Below are positions 35,101 through 46,640 of a DNA stretch of 64,000 nucleotides, piece by piece. The position numbers were made by a program, and so were the translations under genes. The first letter of the stretch is position 1. Every line of letters starts with the position of its first letter. The stretch comes from Anoplopoma fimbria. Taxonomy: Eukaryota > Chordata > Actinopteri > Perciformes > Anoplopomatidae. The stretch is taken from contig NC_072467.1 of the NCBI RefSeq assembly GCF_027596085.1, positions 14,377,976 through 14,441,975 of the forward strand, in the 5' to 3' direction. The notes beneath the pieces were generated by a model. The model was not told where the DNA came from and searched no databases. It saw nothing but the letters and a program-made list of their open reading frames with translations.

Positions 35101-35960
35101 GGGGAGGCTGCCGGACAGACCCGGTAAACCCAAACGTGTAGTGAGGGTGAACTGGGAACGTCTGGCTGAGGATCCTGTCCGCAAGGTCTTCAACTCCCAC
35201 CTCCGGAACAATTTCTCGTGCATCCCGGGGAGGCTGGGGACATGGAATCCGAGTGGGCCATGTTCAAATCCTCCATTGTGGAAGCTGCTGCTAGGAGTTG
35301 TGGTCGGAAGGCGATCGGTGCCTGTCGTGGCGGCAATCCAAGAACCCGCTGGTGGACACCAGCGGTGAAGGAGGCCGTCAAGCTGAAGAAGGAAGCCTTT
35401 CGGGCTTGGTTGGCCGAGGGTCTCCTGAATCAGCAGGCAGGTACCGGTTGGCCAGAAGGGCTGCAGCTGCGGCGGTTGCTGAGGCAAAACCCAGGTGTGG
35501 GAGGAGTTCGGCGAGGCCATGGAGAAGGACTTTCGAATGGCCTCAAGGAAGTTCTGGCAAACCGTGAGACGACTCAGAAAGGGGAAACAGGGCTTTTCTC
35601 AGGCTGTGCTCAGCAGGGGGAGAACTGCAGACCCGGACTGGGGATATTGTCGAGCGGTGGAAAGAACACTTTGAGGAACTCCTAAACCCGACCAACACGT
35701 CCTCTGTGGAAGAGGCAGAGTCTGAAGACTCAGGGGAAGTCTCGTCCATATGCCTGGCGGAGGTCGTTGAGGTAGTTAAAAAGCTCTTCAGCGGCAAAGC
35801 GCCAGGAGTGGATGAGATTCGACCGGAGATGCTAAAGGCTCTGGACATTGTTGGGCTGTCTTGGTTGACACGTCTCTTCACTGTCGCGTGGAAGTCGGGT
35901 ACAGTGCCTGTGGAGTGGCAGACCGGGGTGGTGGTTCCCATTTTCAAAAGGGGGACCGGA
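35100..35960 (+). pseudogene. LINE linker and RT N-terminal region, frameshifted
   Basis: The segment between endonuclease and reverse transcriptase. Readable blocks lie in different frames: V-N-W-E-R-L-A-E to about 35227, then [11 protein letters not shown] to about 35430, then R-R-A-A-A-A-A-V-A-E-A-K, then E-E-F-G-E-A-M-E-K-D-F and W-K-E-H-F-E-E-L-L-N-P-T-N. From 35706 an open block carries K-A-P-G-V-D-E-I-R-P-E-M-L-K (RT motif 1/2) up to V-V-V-P-I-F-K, where the frame shifts again near 35955. It is not translatable as one protein. Confidence 0.85.
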
Positions 35961-37260
35961 GAGTGTGCTCCAATTATAGGGTTATCACACTGCTCAGCCT
36001 CCCCGGGAAAGTTTACTCCAGGGTGCTGGAAAGGAGGCTCCGTCCGATTGTCGAACCTCAGATTCAGGAGGAGCAATGCGGATTCCGTCCTGGACGTGGA
36101 ACAGCGGACCAACTCTTTACCCTTGCAGGTCTGTTGGAGGGTGCATGGGAGTTTGCTCATCCAGTCTACATGTGTTTTGTGGACTTGGAGAAGGCCTTCG
36201 ACCGTGTCCCTCGGGGAGTCCTGTGGGGGGTACTGCGGGAATATGGGGTACCTGGTTCGTTACTACGAGCCATTCGGTCCTTGTATGACCAAAGTGAGAG
36301 CTGTGTCCGGATACTCGGCACAAAGTCGAGCTTGTTCCCAGTGCGTGTTGGCCTCCGCCAGGGCTGCCCATTGTCACCAATCCTGTTTGTGATTTTCATG
36401 GACAGGATTTCAAGGCGCAGCCGGGGGAGGAGAGTTTCAGGTTTGGGGACCTCAGAATCGCATCCCTGCTTTTTGCAGATGATGTGGTTCTGTTGGCTTC
36501 TTCAGAACGTGACCTTCAGCACGCACTGGGGCGGTTCACAGCCGAGTGTGAAGCGGTCGGGATGAGAGTCAGTACCTCCAAGTCTGAGGCCATGGTTCTC
36601 TTCCGGAAAACGGTGGATTGCACCCTCTGGGTTGGGAGTGAGTCACTGCCCCAAGCGAGGGAGTTCAAGTATCTCGGGATCTTATTCACGAGTGAGGGTA
36701 AAATGGAGCGGGAGATGGACAGGTGGTTCGGTGCAGCGTCAGCAGTGATGCGGGCGTTGTACCGGACCATTTTGGTGAAGAAGGAGCTGAGCCGAAAGGC
36801 AAAGCTCTCGATTTACCAGTCCATCTACGTTCCAACCCTCACCTATGGTCATGAGCTTTGGGTAGTGACCGAAAGAATGAGATCGCGAATACAAGCGGCC
36901 GAAATGAGCTTCCTTCGTAGGGTGGCTGGGCTCAGCCTTAGAGATAGGGTGAGGAGCTCAGACATCCGGAGGGAGCTCGGAGTAGAGCCGCTGCTCCTTC
37001 GCGTCGAAAGGGGCCAGCTGAGGTGGCTCGGGCATCTGATCAGGATGCCTCCTGGACGCCTCCCTTTAGAGGTTTTCCAGGCACGTCCAACTGGTAAGAG
37101 GCCCCGGGGTAGACCCAGAACACGCTGGAGAGATTATATATCTCGTCTGGCCTGGGAACGCCTCGGGGTTCCCCAGGAGGAGCTGGAAAGTGTTGCTGGG
37201 GAGAAGGACGTCTGGAGGACCCTCCTTAGCTTGCTGCCCCCGCGACCCGGCCCCGGATAA
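35956..37260 (+). pseudogene. LINE reverse transcriptase core and C-terminus, frameshifted
   Basis: Reverse transcriptase that copies LINE RNA at the nicked target. The first block holds N-Y-R-V-I-T-L-L-S, G-F-R-P-G-R-G-T, motif A F-V-D-L-E-K-A-F-D (Asp at 36182-36184) and motif B R-Q-G-C-P-L-S-P. A frameshift near 36420-36440 separates it from motif C F-A-D-D (36472-36483). The second block is then open from motif C to the natural TAA at 37258-37260, through S-T-S-K-S-E-A-M, Y-G-H-E-L-W and R-P-R-G-R-P-R-T-R-W-R-D-Y-I-S-R-L. All catalytic aspartates are present, but not in one frame. Confidence 0.92.
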
Positions 37261-37321
37261 GCGGAAGGAGATGGATGGATGGATGGATGAAAGGATGACG
37301 AGTTACAGAATCTCAGGGGAG

Positions 37322-37921
37322 TGTCACAGTTCTGCTTCCATACTCCCCTGTCACTCTGCCTCACACTCACCTCTGAGCCACTCCCACCTCACCAGCCTGT
37401 CACAGCTCTTCCCCTTCTCTCCTGCCACTCTATCTCTCACTCACCTAATCAGTTCATTCAGTGCACCTGTCTGCCACACCCACCTCATCAGTTCAATCAC
37501 TCTCACCTGCCCACTCTGCTGCACCTACTCACCTCAGTATTTAAACCCCAGTCACTCAGACTTTCCAGCGTTTACCCTCTGACTGATTTCTCGTTGCCGA
37601 CCCTGCCTGTTTGGACTTCTCCGCCTTGCCCCTGCCCCGGTAAACGACTCAGCCTTCCATCCCCGACCACGAGATTCTTGCCTTGCCTCTGCCCCGGTAA
37701 ATCGCCATAGCCTTCTGTCCCTGACCATGAGTTTAGCCTCCGCTTCCTCTGGTTTCTATCTGCCTGCTCCCCTGACGGCTTGGCGTTCCACCGATTGGAT
37801 TTCTCCACGTGAGTCGATCCAAGCCTGATTTCCTGTTGTGTGTACTGCTTGGAATAAAGCTTCTTCCTACTACTCCGTGTGTCCGTCATACTGCTTTTGG
37901 GTCCTTACCACACCCGTTACA
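37322..37921 (+). mobile_element. solo LTR, 600 bp, with GGGAG duplication
   Basis: A 600-bp unit begins TGTCACAG and ends CCGTTACA, and is flanked by GGGAG at 37317-37321 and 37922-37926, a 5-bp target duplication. TATTTAAA at 37538-37545 and AATAAA at 37853-37858 fit a U3-R-U5 layout on the plus strand. Inside, a 57-bp unit is tandemly duplicated (37624 and 37681, CTGCCCCGGTAAA). No internal retroelement genes are next to it, so recombination between LTRs probably removed the body. Class (Gypsy or retrovirus-like) is not decided. Confidence 0.85.
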
Positions 37922-38394
37922 GGGAGGTTTGAAATTGGTTGACAGCAGGCATTTGGTTCTTGGTTATTCATTTTTTATCTTTCTATTATTATTCATTTAC
38001 CTAACAGATTTAATAAATAAAATGTTAAATATCTGATAAAAATCAAAGAACAAGTGATATGATACCAGGGGGAGTTGGTTGGAAGCCATGATTCCAAAAC
38101 AATTAGTGGAAACTACTGCTGATTTATTTCCCAAGAGGGATGTTAATATTGTCAGAAACGCCCTGGGAATTTCAAAATAAAGGTGTATCAAAAAGATGAT
38201 AGGTTGTGGATGTTTTCACTTTGCATCATTGATATTGGATCGTTTGATCATCGCATGAGTACGTTGATCAAAGTATTTTGGGGTCTTTCAACATCTTCTG
38301 GTCAGTCGGACTATTATAAGAGTGGCTTATTCTTTTTTTAAGATTGAATCTTTATTTTATCATCTTTATATTAAGATTATGATCTCTTTCTCAA

Positions 38395-38763
38395 TCCTCT
38401 GCACGGTGGTGTAGTGGTTAGCACTGTCGCCTCACAGCAAGAGGAGCCAGGGTTCAATTCCCGGGCTGGACAACCTTCTGTGTGGAGTTTGCATGTTCTC
38501 CCTGTGTCAGTGTGGGTTCTCTCCGGGTTCTCCGGCTTCCTCCCACAGTCCAAAGACATGCAGCTTAGGTGCATTGAAGACTCTAAATTGCCCGTAGGTG
38601 TGGATGTGAGTGTGAATGGTTGTTTGTCTCTATATGTCTGCCCTGCGACAGACTGGCGAACTGTCCGGGGTGTACCCTGCCTTCGCCCATTGACAGCTGA
38701 GATCGGCTCCAGCACCCCTGCGACCCTTAACTGGATAAGCAGGTTACGGAAAATGGATGGATG
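38395..38763 (+). mobile_element. tRNA-type SINE with LINE-like 3' tail
   Basis: A 369-bp SINE flanked by the perfect 14-bp duplication GATCTCTTTCTCAA (38381-38394 and 38764-38777). The head has a tRNA-like A box (TGGTGTAGTGG, 38407-38417) and B box (GGTTCAATTCC, 38451-38461), 44 bp apart as in tRNA genes, so it is a pol III retroposon. The body (TTTGCATGTTCTCCC, TCCTCCCACAGTCCAAAGAC) is a common fish repeat. The tail GGATAAGCAGG followed by (ATGG)n matches the 3' end of the LINE at 33927-37287, its likely enzyme source. Confidence 0.93.
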
Positions 38764-38777
38764 GATCTCTTTCTCAA

Positions 38778-39454
38778 GGGAGACCTGAGAACAATAAACA
38801 CCAAAAAGAATGTTATGGTAAAAAAAATTCACATTCATGGAAACAGAAAAAAACACAACTACATGATAAAAAAGGAATTTTTAAAAAAGTTAGAAAAAAA
38901 AGGATGATGAAGCTATACAATCTCCAAGGGGAATGAAAGACTATAAGTTACTAGATCTAAATTGATGGGAGAGATGTAAGGTAGCTAGGAGGCTCCAATA
39001 GTAGTGCTTTATAAATGAAGAACATGAGTTTGCTATTTCTGTTTTAGCGAATGTGTTTGGTAATTAGTTTGTTTTTTTGATAGTTTGTAAAAGGATGTTT
39101 CGATTTTGTTTTGCTGTTGTTAAACGCAGCTCCTGTTTACTTACTTTTTTGTTTTGTTCACCTTGGATGCAAAAACTAAGCTTTCTAACAGAATTCAAGG
39201 TTACATTGAGGGAGTAACTGAAATTCAAATGATCATTTTGTGGGTGAAGTCTTCTTTTAAGGAAATGTAGCAGGGTTTTTTGGGTTGGTTTTTTTTGAGT
39301 GCTTGAAACATGTTGCACATGCTCAGTATTTACCTGTGCTGTGTTCATGATCATGTTGTGTAATGTTGCTCAGCCTGCTAAAACTAAAAATATAATAATA
39401 TGATATAATATTTGGTCATTTACATATCCGTTGTTTAGTTGGTCAACCAGTTTA
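38778..39454. other. non-coding, nothing recognised
   Basis: A- and T-rich unique sequence; no gene or repeat identified. Confidence 0.5.
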
Positions 39455-39825
39455 TACCATAGACTGTATAGTACAAGTGGAAGTAGTTACCTTGGCGTTA
39501 ACCAATGGTTTGTGGACTTTTAATGTTTTGAATCCTTGAGTTAGGCTTTTTGGCTGTCTCCATCTTGGTTTTTTTGCAACCAGAAGTGACTCGAGAGGGT
39601 GGAGCTAAGTACAACTGAACGCTGAATAAGACATTTTCAGGCCACCAAAAATGTTACAATCAACTTTCATGAACTGAAAACACATTGTGAAGGGTTATAG
39701 CTGTAAGACAAAAACACACGGACAGCTCCAAGACCGGACAAGGCTGTGGTAGCCTTGTCAATCACAAGGTAGCCACACCCTAAAGCCTAAGGCACATATC
39801 TTCACTTTTCAGATCCCGAGGTTGA
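39455..39825 (-). repeat. interspersed family R1, copy C (inverted, internal deletion)
   Basis: The reverse complement aligns with copies A and B. ACTTTTCAGATCCCGAGGTT matches the start of A. AGCCACACC matches GGCGTGGCTA. GCAACCAGAAGTGAC matches the end of B. The middle block (AACATGAGTTTATGG) is missing. It begins near CATAGACTGTATAG. Confidence 0.75.
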
Positions 39826-39927
39826 CGTCTGGGTGTGGCCCTCCATACATTATATCACATTTATTACAAAAAAGTATTCTGCCAGTTAGATCATTATTGG
39901 ATGAGCAGAGCAATCACTTTGGTTTTC

Positions 39928-40037
39928 TAGTCTAATGTTGATTCTTGAAAACATGTTCTTATTCATAAGTCATGGCAAATCTTGTCGTGACTTATGAATA
40001 GGCTTTAAAATGTACAGATGAATATTACATTAGACTA
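39928..40037. repeat. nested inverted repeats, 11 and 13 bp
   Basis: Outer arms TAGTCTAATGT (39928-39938) and 40027-40037 and inner arms TATTCATAAGTCA (39960-39972) and 39988-40000 are all perfect. Likely a small foldback MITE. Confidence 0.85.
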
Positions 40038-40237
40038 TAAGCTGCTTCCTGGGAGAAGGACTTACAATTAGTATTTCTGAAAAAATAGCAGCTTTTTGTT
40101 TTTATTGGTTTATGTACTTGAAAGGTCACGTTTTACACCAAAAAAAGATATATAAATATAAATGTATTGTATCTAAATGCTCTTAAGAACCCCGTTATTT
40201 TAGAGTGAAAGACACCAGCTCACTATCTCTATATAAA

Positions 40238-40240
<3 letters not shown>

Positions 40241-40270
<30 letters not shown>
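40241..40270. repeat. (CA)15 microsatellite
   Basis: A short CA run. Confidence 0.95.
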
Positions 40271-40273
<3 letters not shown>

Positions 40274-43070
40274 AGAAAAACCACAGAAAAACACAAGCAC
40301 CACAATGTTTTTTTAATAGAAGTCCATTTCCTTTTAAAGGAGCAGTAAAACATGTTTCCTGTCTGTCCTGGGCCTTCCATCTGTCCTCAGGGCCCTCTGT
40401 GGCTCTGCTCCGATGGATTGTGGCCTGCTTAAAAAGCTAAACACATCAGGGCGTGGGCAGAAACCACATGCATCTAAAACCACCAGCAGCAGCAGAAGCC
40501 CAGGAGCATTACTGACTTTAATGTAGAACTGGTTTGATGTACAGTAAGTCTGGGTGTAAAAACGCACTCATCTAAGACGCAAAGAACGTTAAGATTTGTT
40601 TTCTGTTCATGATCGATCAACGTGAGAAGCACACAACCCACATGCGAGGACAGTACATTGAGGGAAGGTTCTCGAAGAACGTTTTGGATCACAGTGTCTA
40701 TGAAAATCAAACGCAGCTTGGAAACACAGTGTCTGATAATTTATATTATGTATATCAAATGTCAGGTTTGATACATCATGACTCTTAAAGATGCAATTAT
40801 CAATATTTTACTGACTGTTTACAGGTCAATGCAAGTCAATGGCTACTGCTTGTACAGTTTTCAAAACAGGCAGAGCAAGCCTGCTGTCTACCCGCTAATT
40901 TCTGCTATTTACTCAGGTGCAGCATTTGTATTAAATGTGAATTTCTCACAGCGGTTGAAATCAGTTGTCTTTCACCCGTGTCATTTGTAACTTTCATGGT
41001 GTCCGTTATGGGGAAACATGAGCACTGCATGTTTGACCAGACATCATAGGCGAGGGATCGAACGGTTTAAGGTCTTCATCATGACTGTTGTTGTGCAAAA
41101 ATTGGGATTTGTAGTCATATCAGCATTTGCTGCACTGTCAGAACTTGTGCAAAAGAAGATTTGTTAGTAAATAGCCTTCAAACTCGTTGAATGTCACTTT
41201 CTTGCCAGTACCTGAAACAACGTGCCATCGTCAGTTTGTTTGGGTTATTATATTTAACAAAATCGGTTTGAACACATGATAATATCATTTATTGTAAACC
41301 AGGGATGGCCAACTGCCCTGAGACCCAACAGTCTGCAAGTTGTTCCCTTCTTCAGCAGGTGTTGTCACCGAAGAGTTCCGAAGAACTCATAAGTGAAGAG
41401 TCGTTGGTATGCAGGTATGAAACCTGCAGGCTTTCTGCCTTCCCTGCTGTAAAATGACAGATAATGATGTATTGTGTATCTGACACGCTGTTATTATGTA
41501 GGCCTTGATATCCTGCAACATCAGAAGCGGTGCTACATTGTGTCCATTGGTATGTTTATGTTGTTGGAATGCTGTCTAATGGATGGGGGCCCTTTTAAGG
41601 CTCAATTACACACCTGTTTCATGACTGCATGTTTGACGATGTCACGGTGTCAAAATTTGTCCAGACGGACAGACAGAGTGACAGACCAGCCTAGTCTCAC
41701 ATTCAGGGCAAAAGGTAACTGTCATGGTGAAGGTTCTGTGAGACACATTGGGATTTGAACTGACTCAAATGTAAAACCCAACCATATCATTATTAGATGC
41801 AGAGCATCGGACATAGGAAAAAAGCGCCAAGTCCTCTAAGAGCAGGTCGTTGGGGTGGTGGATGGTTCAAACAAACACCAGATTTTTTTCTCAAGTGATA
41901 CCATATTTTGGTATATTACACCAAAAGTTGAGTTACTTATTGAGATTTTTTTGCCAAGACAGACTTTATTTGTGATGCAAATGTGGGCTCTTTATCATCT
42001 TCATCATTAGTCAGTGTTTTGAACAGCATTCTACTTTTTACTATACTTGAATTGTTTTTATTCACTTCAACCCAAATAAAATATTCTTGGCAGCATGTCA
42101 AAGGTTTCCTACAATGTCTCTTCAGAGAGTCTTAATGATATTCTGTGGAAGGGGCCGACTGCTGCGAGTGATGAGAGGATGTAAGTAGCACATTTTCAGT
42201 TTGTTGTTTTTCTGTGTTCCGACACAGTGTGTTGTTCCTGTACGCTGCACTGTGTTCCTGTTTAGATCCACTGTCAAATGTGCAGTCAAAAATGGATTTG
42301 CATCAGTCCAATAATGACACAGATGTTGTTTTGTGGCATTTCCATCAAAGAGTAGTTACCTCTCAGGCTGTGTAGCAAATACAAACATTGCCGTGACTGG
42401 CTTTTTCCCCTGATTTCAAGTCAGTCACGGGTCAAAAAATAGGCATCATTGGGCATCCAATTTAGGGGAAGGTTGCAAGAAATAAGTCATCTATTTAATG
42501 CTTCCAAAGCCTCCCCGAGTCTGTGTAATGGAAGATAAGCCAATAAATACCAAGCTTGCAGGTAATAGACTAAAAATGGGTGACCCGCATAATAGGGTGT
42601 TAAATTAGTTTTGCCTTCTATTTAAAAAAAGAGAAATCACATTTGTTCTGCTTTTAAAGTGGTATCACTTAAAAGCAGATTACGACAGCTTCAGAGAGTG
42701 TACTGAGTTTTAAATAGAATTCATCCCCAGCTGAAACTCTGAGGCTGTAAATAAATAAATAACTTGTTTTAATAACTTTGGCAGACAAAACCAAGCAGCA
42801 TCATTAGGGGAATTAATACAGGTTTATTTTATTGTTAAAACACACGCTCTCCATATGTGTTGATATGAAATAGACATTTTCTGCCCTTGCTGTCAAACAT
42901 AATACACTGTAAGTCTCATCAATGCATGTTGGCTCACTGGCACCTAAATGGAACAAAACCAATGTTATTCGTAACAGCTTTGCTTCTCCTGCCTCAACCT
43001 GCTGTGAAAAGGGTCAATACACAAACACGGGAGCTAATCCCAAAAAATAAAAAGGAAATAGATTTGACGC
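40271..43070. other. unique non-coding DNA
   Basis: No gene recognised. A possible hAT-like opening (CCAGGGATGGCCAACTG) lies near 41300 but lacks a partner end. The stretch 42160-42830 is unique, balanced in composition and rich in short AT words; it is a candidate conserved non-coding element. Confidence 0.45.
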
Positions 43071-43077
43071 CTAAAAG

Positions 43078-43110
43078 TAAGATAGATAACACTTTATTGA
43101 TCCCCTTCAC
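43078..43110 (-). repeat. LINE 3'-end remnant
   Basis: AGATAGATAACACTTTATTG followed by ATCCCC is the reversed 3' end typical of fish CR1/L2-type LINEs (..ATCAATAAAGT..TATC). Only the tip remains. Confidence 0.45.
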
Positions 43111-43209
43111 CTCGTTCCCTGAATGCCCTGCTCATCTCGTCTTCCAGATTTTTAACCAGCTTCTTTTCTCAACCCACGACTTGAGAACTGCCTCTGAACA
43201 AGGTACACC

Positions 43210-43441
43210 ATTGTTTTTTTCCCCCCAAGCCAATCAGAGTAGAATGGGCTTCTTCGGGTAGGGGCCTTAAAGAGACAGACGCTAAAACCGAGCGTTTCAG
43301 ACAGAGGGTGAATACAGATATATTCAGACCGACAGTATGAAGAAAATAAAGTGTTTTTGGAACATTAAAAATATGTTAACATGTTCTAGTAGAAACCCAG
43401 AATGGGAGTATGAACCTAAAAATGAGCATGATATGTCACCT
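43210..43441 (-). mobile_element. TTAA-type MITE, family 2, partial
   Basis: Reads on the minus strand from GGTGACATATCATGCTC next to TTAA (43442-43445) to about 43210, where the other end is lost. Shared words with 15870-16404 (CCAATCAG, AGCGTTTCAGACAGAGGGTG against AGCATTTCAGAGAGAGGGTG, AACATGTT) show the two families are related. Non-coding. Confidence 0.7.
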
Positions 43442-43445
43442 TTAA

Positions 43446-45047
43446 CGCTGGAATATATAAACTGCTCACTAGTCAACGCTTTGAGTGGGGACCGTTCATT
43501 TGTGGTCATCCGTTTTGAATTGAATAAACATTAAAAATATGACACAGTACAAATGTTTATTTATAAATATATAATTTCTTTGCAGCTGCGATAGGTGGGT
43601 TTAAGTTTGAGTCCATCTAAAATTTAACACATGGGCACATTCAAATTATTTCCCTGTCCTTAAGTGGAAGATATTGGCTAATTATAGAGCTCAACGCTAT
43701 GTTTGTGACAACTTCAGACGCATCCATCAAACTGCTTTATATCTTTACATAGATTGCCTGTCAGCATGAACACAGCCGAGTCCATCATGATGGGAAAACC
43801 GAAGCAGCGGGTAGCTGAGCATCGGCACTTTCCACTCATCCTCTTTCTCACTACACCAACCAGTGGGCTACTTACCAGTCTGCATTGCAGCTACTCTAGT
43901 CTAAATATAAACCTGCCTAACACACATACAGCTCACATGCAAACACACTCACATACTGAACACAGTGGGTTGATAGTGAGGTTCTGTGTTCTGTCTCCAC
44001 TTGTATTCCACCCAGCACAGCAGTTGAAGCATATGACACAATGAAACCAATAATGATACTACTCTTAGTGAAACTACTATTATGTGAGTGATAATTTACG
44101 TCTGGGGACCATGGTTACTTGACAAAAGTAGTCGGTTTGTAGTCTGTAGGTTAGTCCATGGCTTTAATGAATGGTCCAAATTGAAGTGGCAGAAGCCAAA
44201 AACATTTAATTTCCTAGTATGGGTCAAGCTCCAAAAAACATAAATTGTTCTAAAAGTTTGTAAATCCTCAAATTTTTTTATAAGTTGAAAGCATGTTCAA
44301 AAAAGGTACTGGTTATTAAATATGTATATATATATTCATATTTGGATCCATTTCATTTAATTATACAGTCAAGTTACATAGGCAATTTTAACATGTATTC
44401 TTCTATAAGCTATTTAATAACGTAGCACAAACTGTTTAAATGTATTGTGCCCGAGATTTAATTAGGTTGTATAAAAACATTGTATTACACTTTAACCCGT
44501 TCAGAACCTCAGACCTTTCCGATGGAGATTACTTTTCTAGGATGTCTAGATCTACGATTACTGCAATGTGGCTCCACCCAAATGCACAAACTTATTTAAT
44601 TGGATTTTTCCAATCTAATCAGTGTTCCACATTGTCTTAGGTGGACTGCTTCTCTCTGGCTGCTTAAGAATAGCAAACACACGCGATTATCTTGACTTCT
44701 TAAACGTGACTTAAATAAGTCTAGGGGCGTGAACTTGAATTGACCTGAATGGAACCACTTTAGCCCCCAGCCTGATTTGTTAGGTTCATTCAAGTCAGGT
44801 TTTGGCCTAAGCCTGACTTTTCTTTGCTTGCTTTACAGGAGGGCCCTCACAGGAGGTTAATGCTCAGATTTTGGGATTGAAATTGGCTATTAAAAAAATA
44901 CTTTATACTACTTATGTAAATAGCGTTGCTGTTCTTCCAAATTCCTTGGACATCGGTGACAGAACTATAAGAGGTTTCTCTTCGTAAGGGAGAGCAAATA
45001 GATCTGCTAACTTTTTCTCTATGAGGGACTATTACTGCAACTGCTCT
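43446..45047. other. non-coding, nothing recognised
   Basis: AT-rich unique sequence. The short frames at 43754-44044 and 44440-44640 show no domain. Confidence 0.5.
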
Positions 45048-45680
45048 AATGCTGTGTTCACACCAAAAGCGAAGCGAATATTTGCGACGCGTCCTCCTGT
45101 CAGTTTAGTCGCAGGTCCATTTGTGTTTATTTGCTTCATTCGCGCTAGACTCGTTGGAGAGGGTGAGGGGCTTATCTCCATGGAAACCGTTGTCAACTCA
45201 GCTATTTATTTCTGCTTTATACTTGTTGTGGCAGTCCCAGATATCCCGGGAAACTAAACGCCGTCTTGTCTGGGTTCATAACATCATCCGGTGGCGCTCG
45301 GTGGATTTCATCGAGCCGTATTCACTGAATCCAGCAAGCCACACGTCGGCTGGTTTATTACAGCTGTATGAACCGAAAATAAACAATTTTACTGTACAAA
45401 AAGGGATGCCGAAATAACAACATGATGGTTGTTTGTAAAAAGTCAGAATTCATGTTTTGTTAGTTCTCTCTGCAAGACGACAAGGAAATCACTTTTAAAA
45501 TGCTTGTTTTCTGAACGTAGATCGGATCGATTGGTGCTAGACTTTGCTTACATGACAGAATGACAGTATCATGACATTATATATAGAATCTCAACGCTGA
45601 TTGGCTTTCGCAATACAGAGTCACGGGAATTTTTGAACGAAGCGAATGAAGCGAATGAGGCGAATTTCGCGAAAAGGTAG
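45048..45680 (+). mobile_element. PIF/Harbinger-like relic with transposase scrap
   Basis: It opens GCTGTGTTCACACCAAAAGC, then GAAGCGAATATTTGCG, the end type of fish Harbinger elements (..GTTCACACCAAACGC..). At 45259-45306 it encodes R-R-L-V-W-V-H-N-I-I-R-W-R-S-V, resembling the R-x-W-W-V-H-x-I-N-x-x-R N-terminal motif of Harbinger transposases. Near the right side are GCGAATGAAGCGAATGAGG and GCGAATTTCGCG, but the final inverted end is missing. Non-autonomous and decayed. Confidence 0.6.
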
Positions 45681-46181
45681 CCCAACTAGGCAATGATACC
45701 CACACCAGTGTAAATCCCTCGGGGGTTACTCCCAAGTTATTATCCAGTAAGCACTATTTCTTATCTGTTAATGGTCGCTTCTAACTACAATTTGCAGCCC
45801 GCTGCACCACCAAAGACCTTTAACCAGCTTAGTATCATGAGTTACAGCCGTTCTTAAAGTCGTCTCACCTAGAGACAATCTCATTTAAAACGTTTGAGCC
45901 AGGACCAAATTATTCTATAGGTTAAATAAATGAAACCAAGTAAGTCAATTCTAAAAACAGCAGTTCCTCAGTCTTATTTGTTTTTTTTAAGATCCAGTTC
46001 TCTCTTCCAACCACAGGTCACACCATTTGGTGAACAGCTAAATATAAAACTCTACTTCTTTTCACCTGATGAACAAACACACACAAACAAGCACACACAG
46101 ATTAGCAGATGCACAGCTCGGTTCACGCTACCAGTAACACCCAGCATTGATAGACATGCACACCAGATGACAGGGGCAGTG

Positions 46182-46212
46182 GAGCACACACACACACACA
46201 CGCACACGCACA
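46182..46212. repeat. (CA)n, imperfect
   Basis: A CA run with CGCA interruptions. Confidence 0.9.
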
Positions 46213-46338
46213 TACACAGCATGCATTGTGGAGAGACCGGAGCGCTACATAGCGGACTTCTCTGTCTCTACACGTGTTTGTTCTTACGATGAGGCTGCAC
46301 ATCGCCAGCAACACTCTTACGCAAGCTGCTGCTAGTGC

Positions 46339-46339
<1 letters not shown>

Positions 46340-46370
<31 letters not shown>
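46340..46370. repeat. (GA)15 microsatellite
   Basis: A GA run of about 30 bp. Confidence 0.95.
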
Positions 46371-46374
<4 letters not shown>

Positions 46375-46640
46375 GAGCAGTGTGACTATCTGCAAAAAGC
46401 CTTCAAATAAAGTTTAAATGTATGTCATTCCCACTATAAAGTTAAACTCTTTCTTCAGCACCAGGATATAATGCCTGACAGAATGTCTCAAAGCATAAGA
46501 TATGACACACATCTGAAGAGAATGTGAGGATGTGATGCAGCAGACTCTATGCTATAACACTCTGGTCCACCTTAAAGGAATAAGTCATGTTACTGCTCTG
46601 TTTCTCTGTCATATGCTAACTCCCTCTGTGTGTTACAATA

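Larger units (their letters stand above)
33927..37287 (+). mobile_element. RTE-like LINE, near full length, frameshifted
   Basis: A non-LTR retrotransposon of about 3.36 kb with an APE endonuclease, a reverse transcriptase and a C-terminal RT tail in one line, ending GGATAAGC then a (GGAT)n tail. The domain order, the Y-G-H-E-L-W-V-V and R-W-R-D-Y-I-S-R-L C-terminal motifs and the short microsatellite tail resemble RTE-superfamily LINEs; the exact family is not certain. The 5' non-coding part begins CTGAACTCCTCC, so it is not heavily truncated. TGAAAGGA just before (33919-33926) and just after (37288-37295) may be the target duplication. At least five frameshifts make it inactive. G+C content and CpG density are well above the flanks. 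Confidence 0.9.

Noticed and set aside
41300..41440. hAT-like opening CCAGGGATGGCCAACTG.
   Set aside because: No matching inverted end or target duplication found; too weak to annotate.
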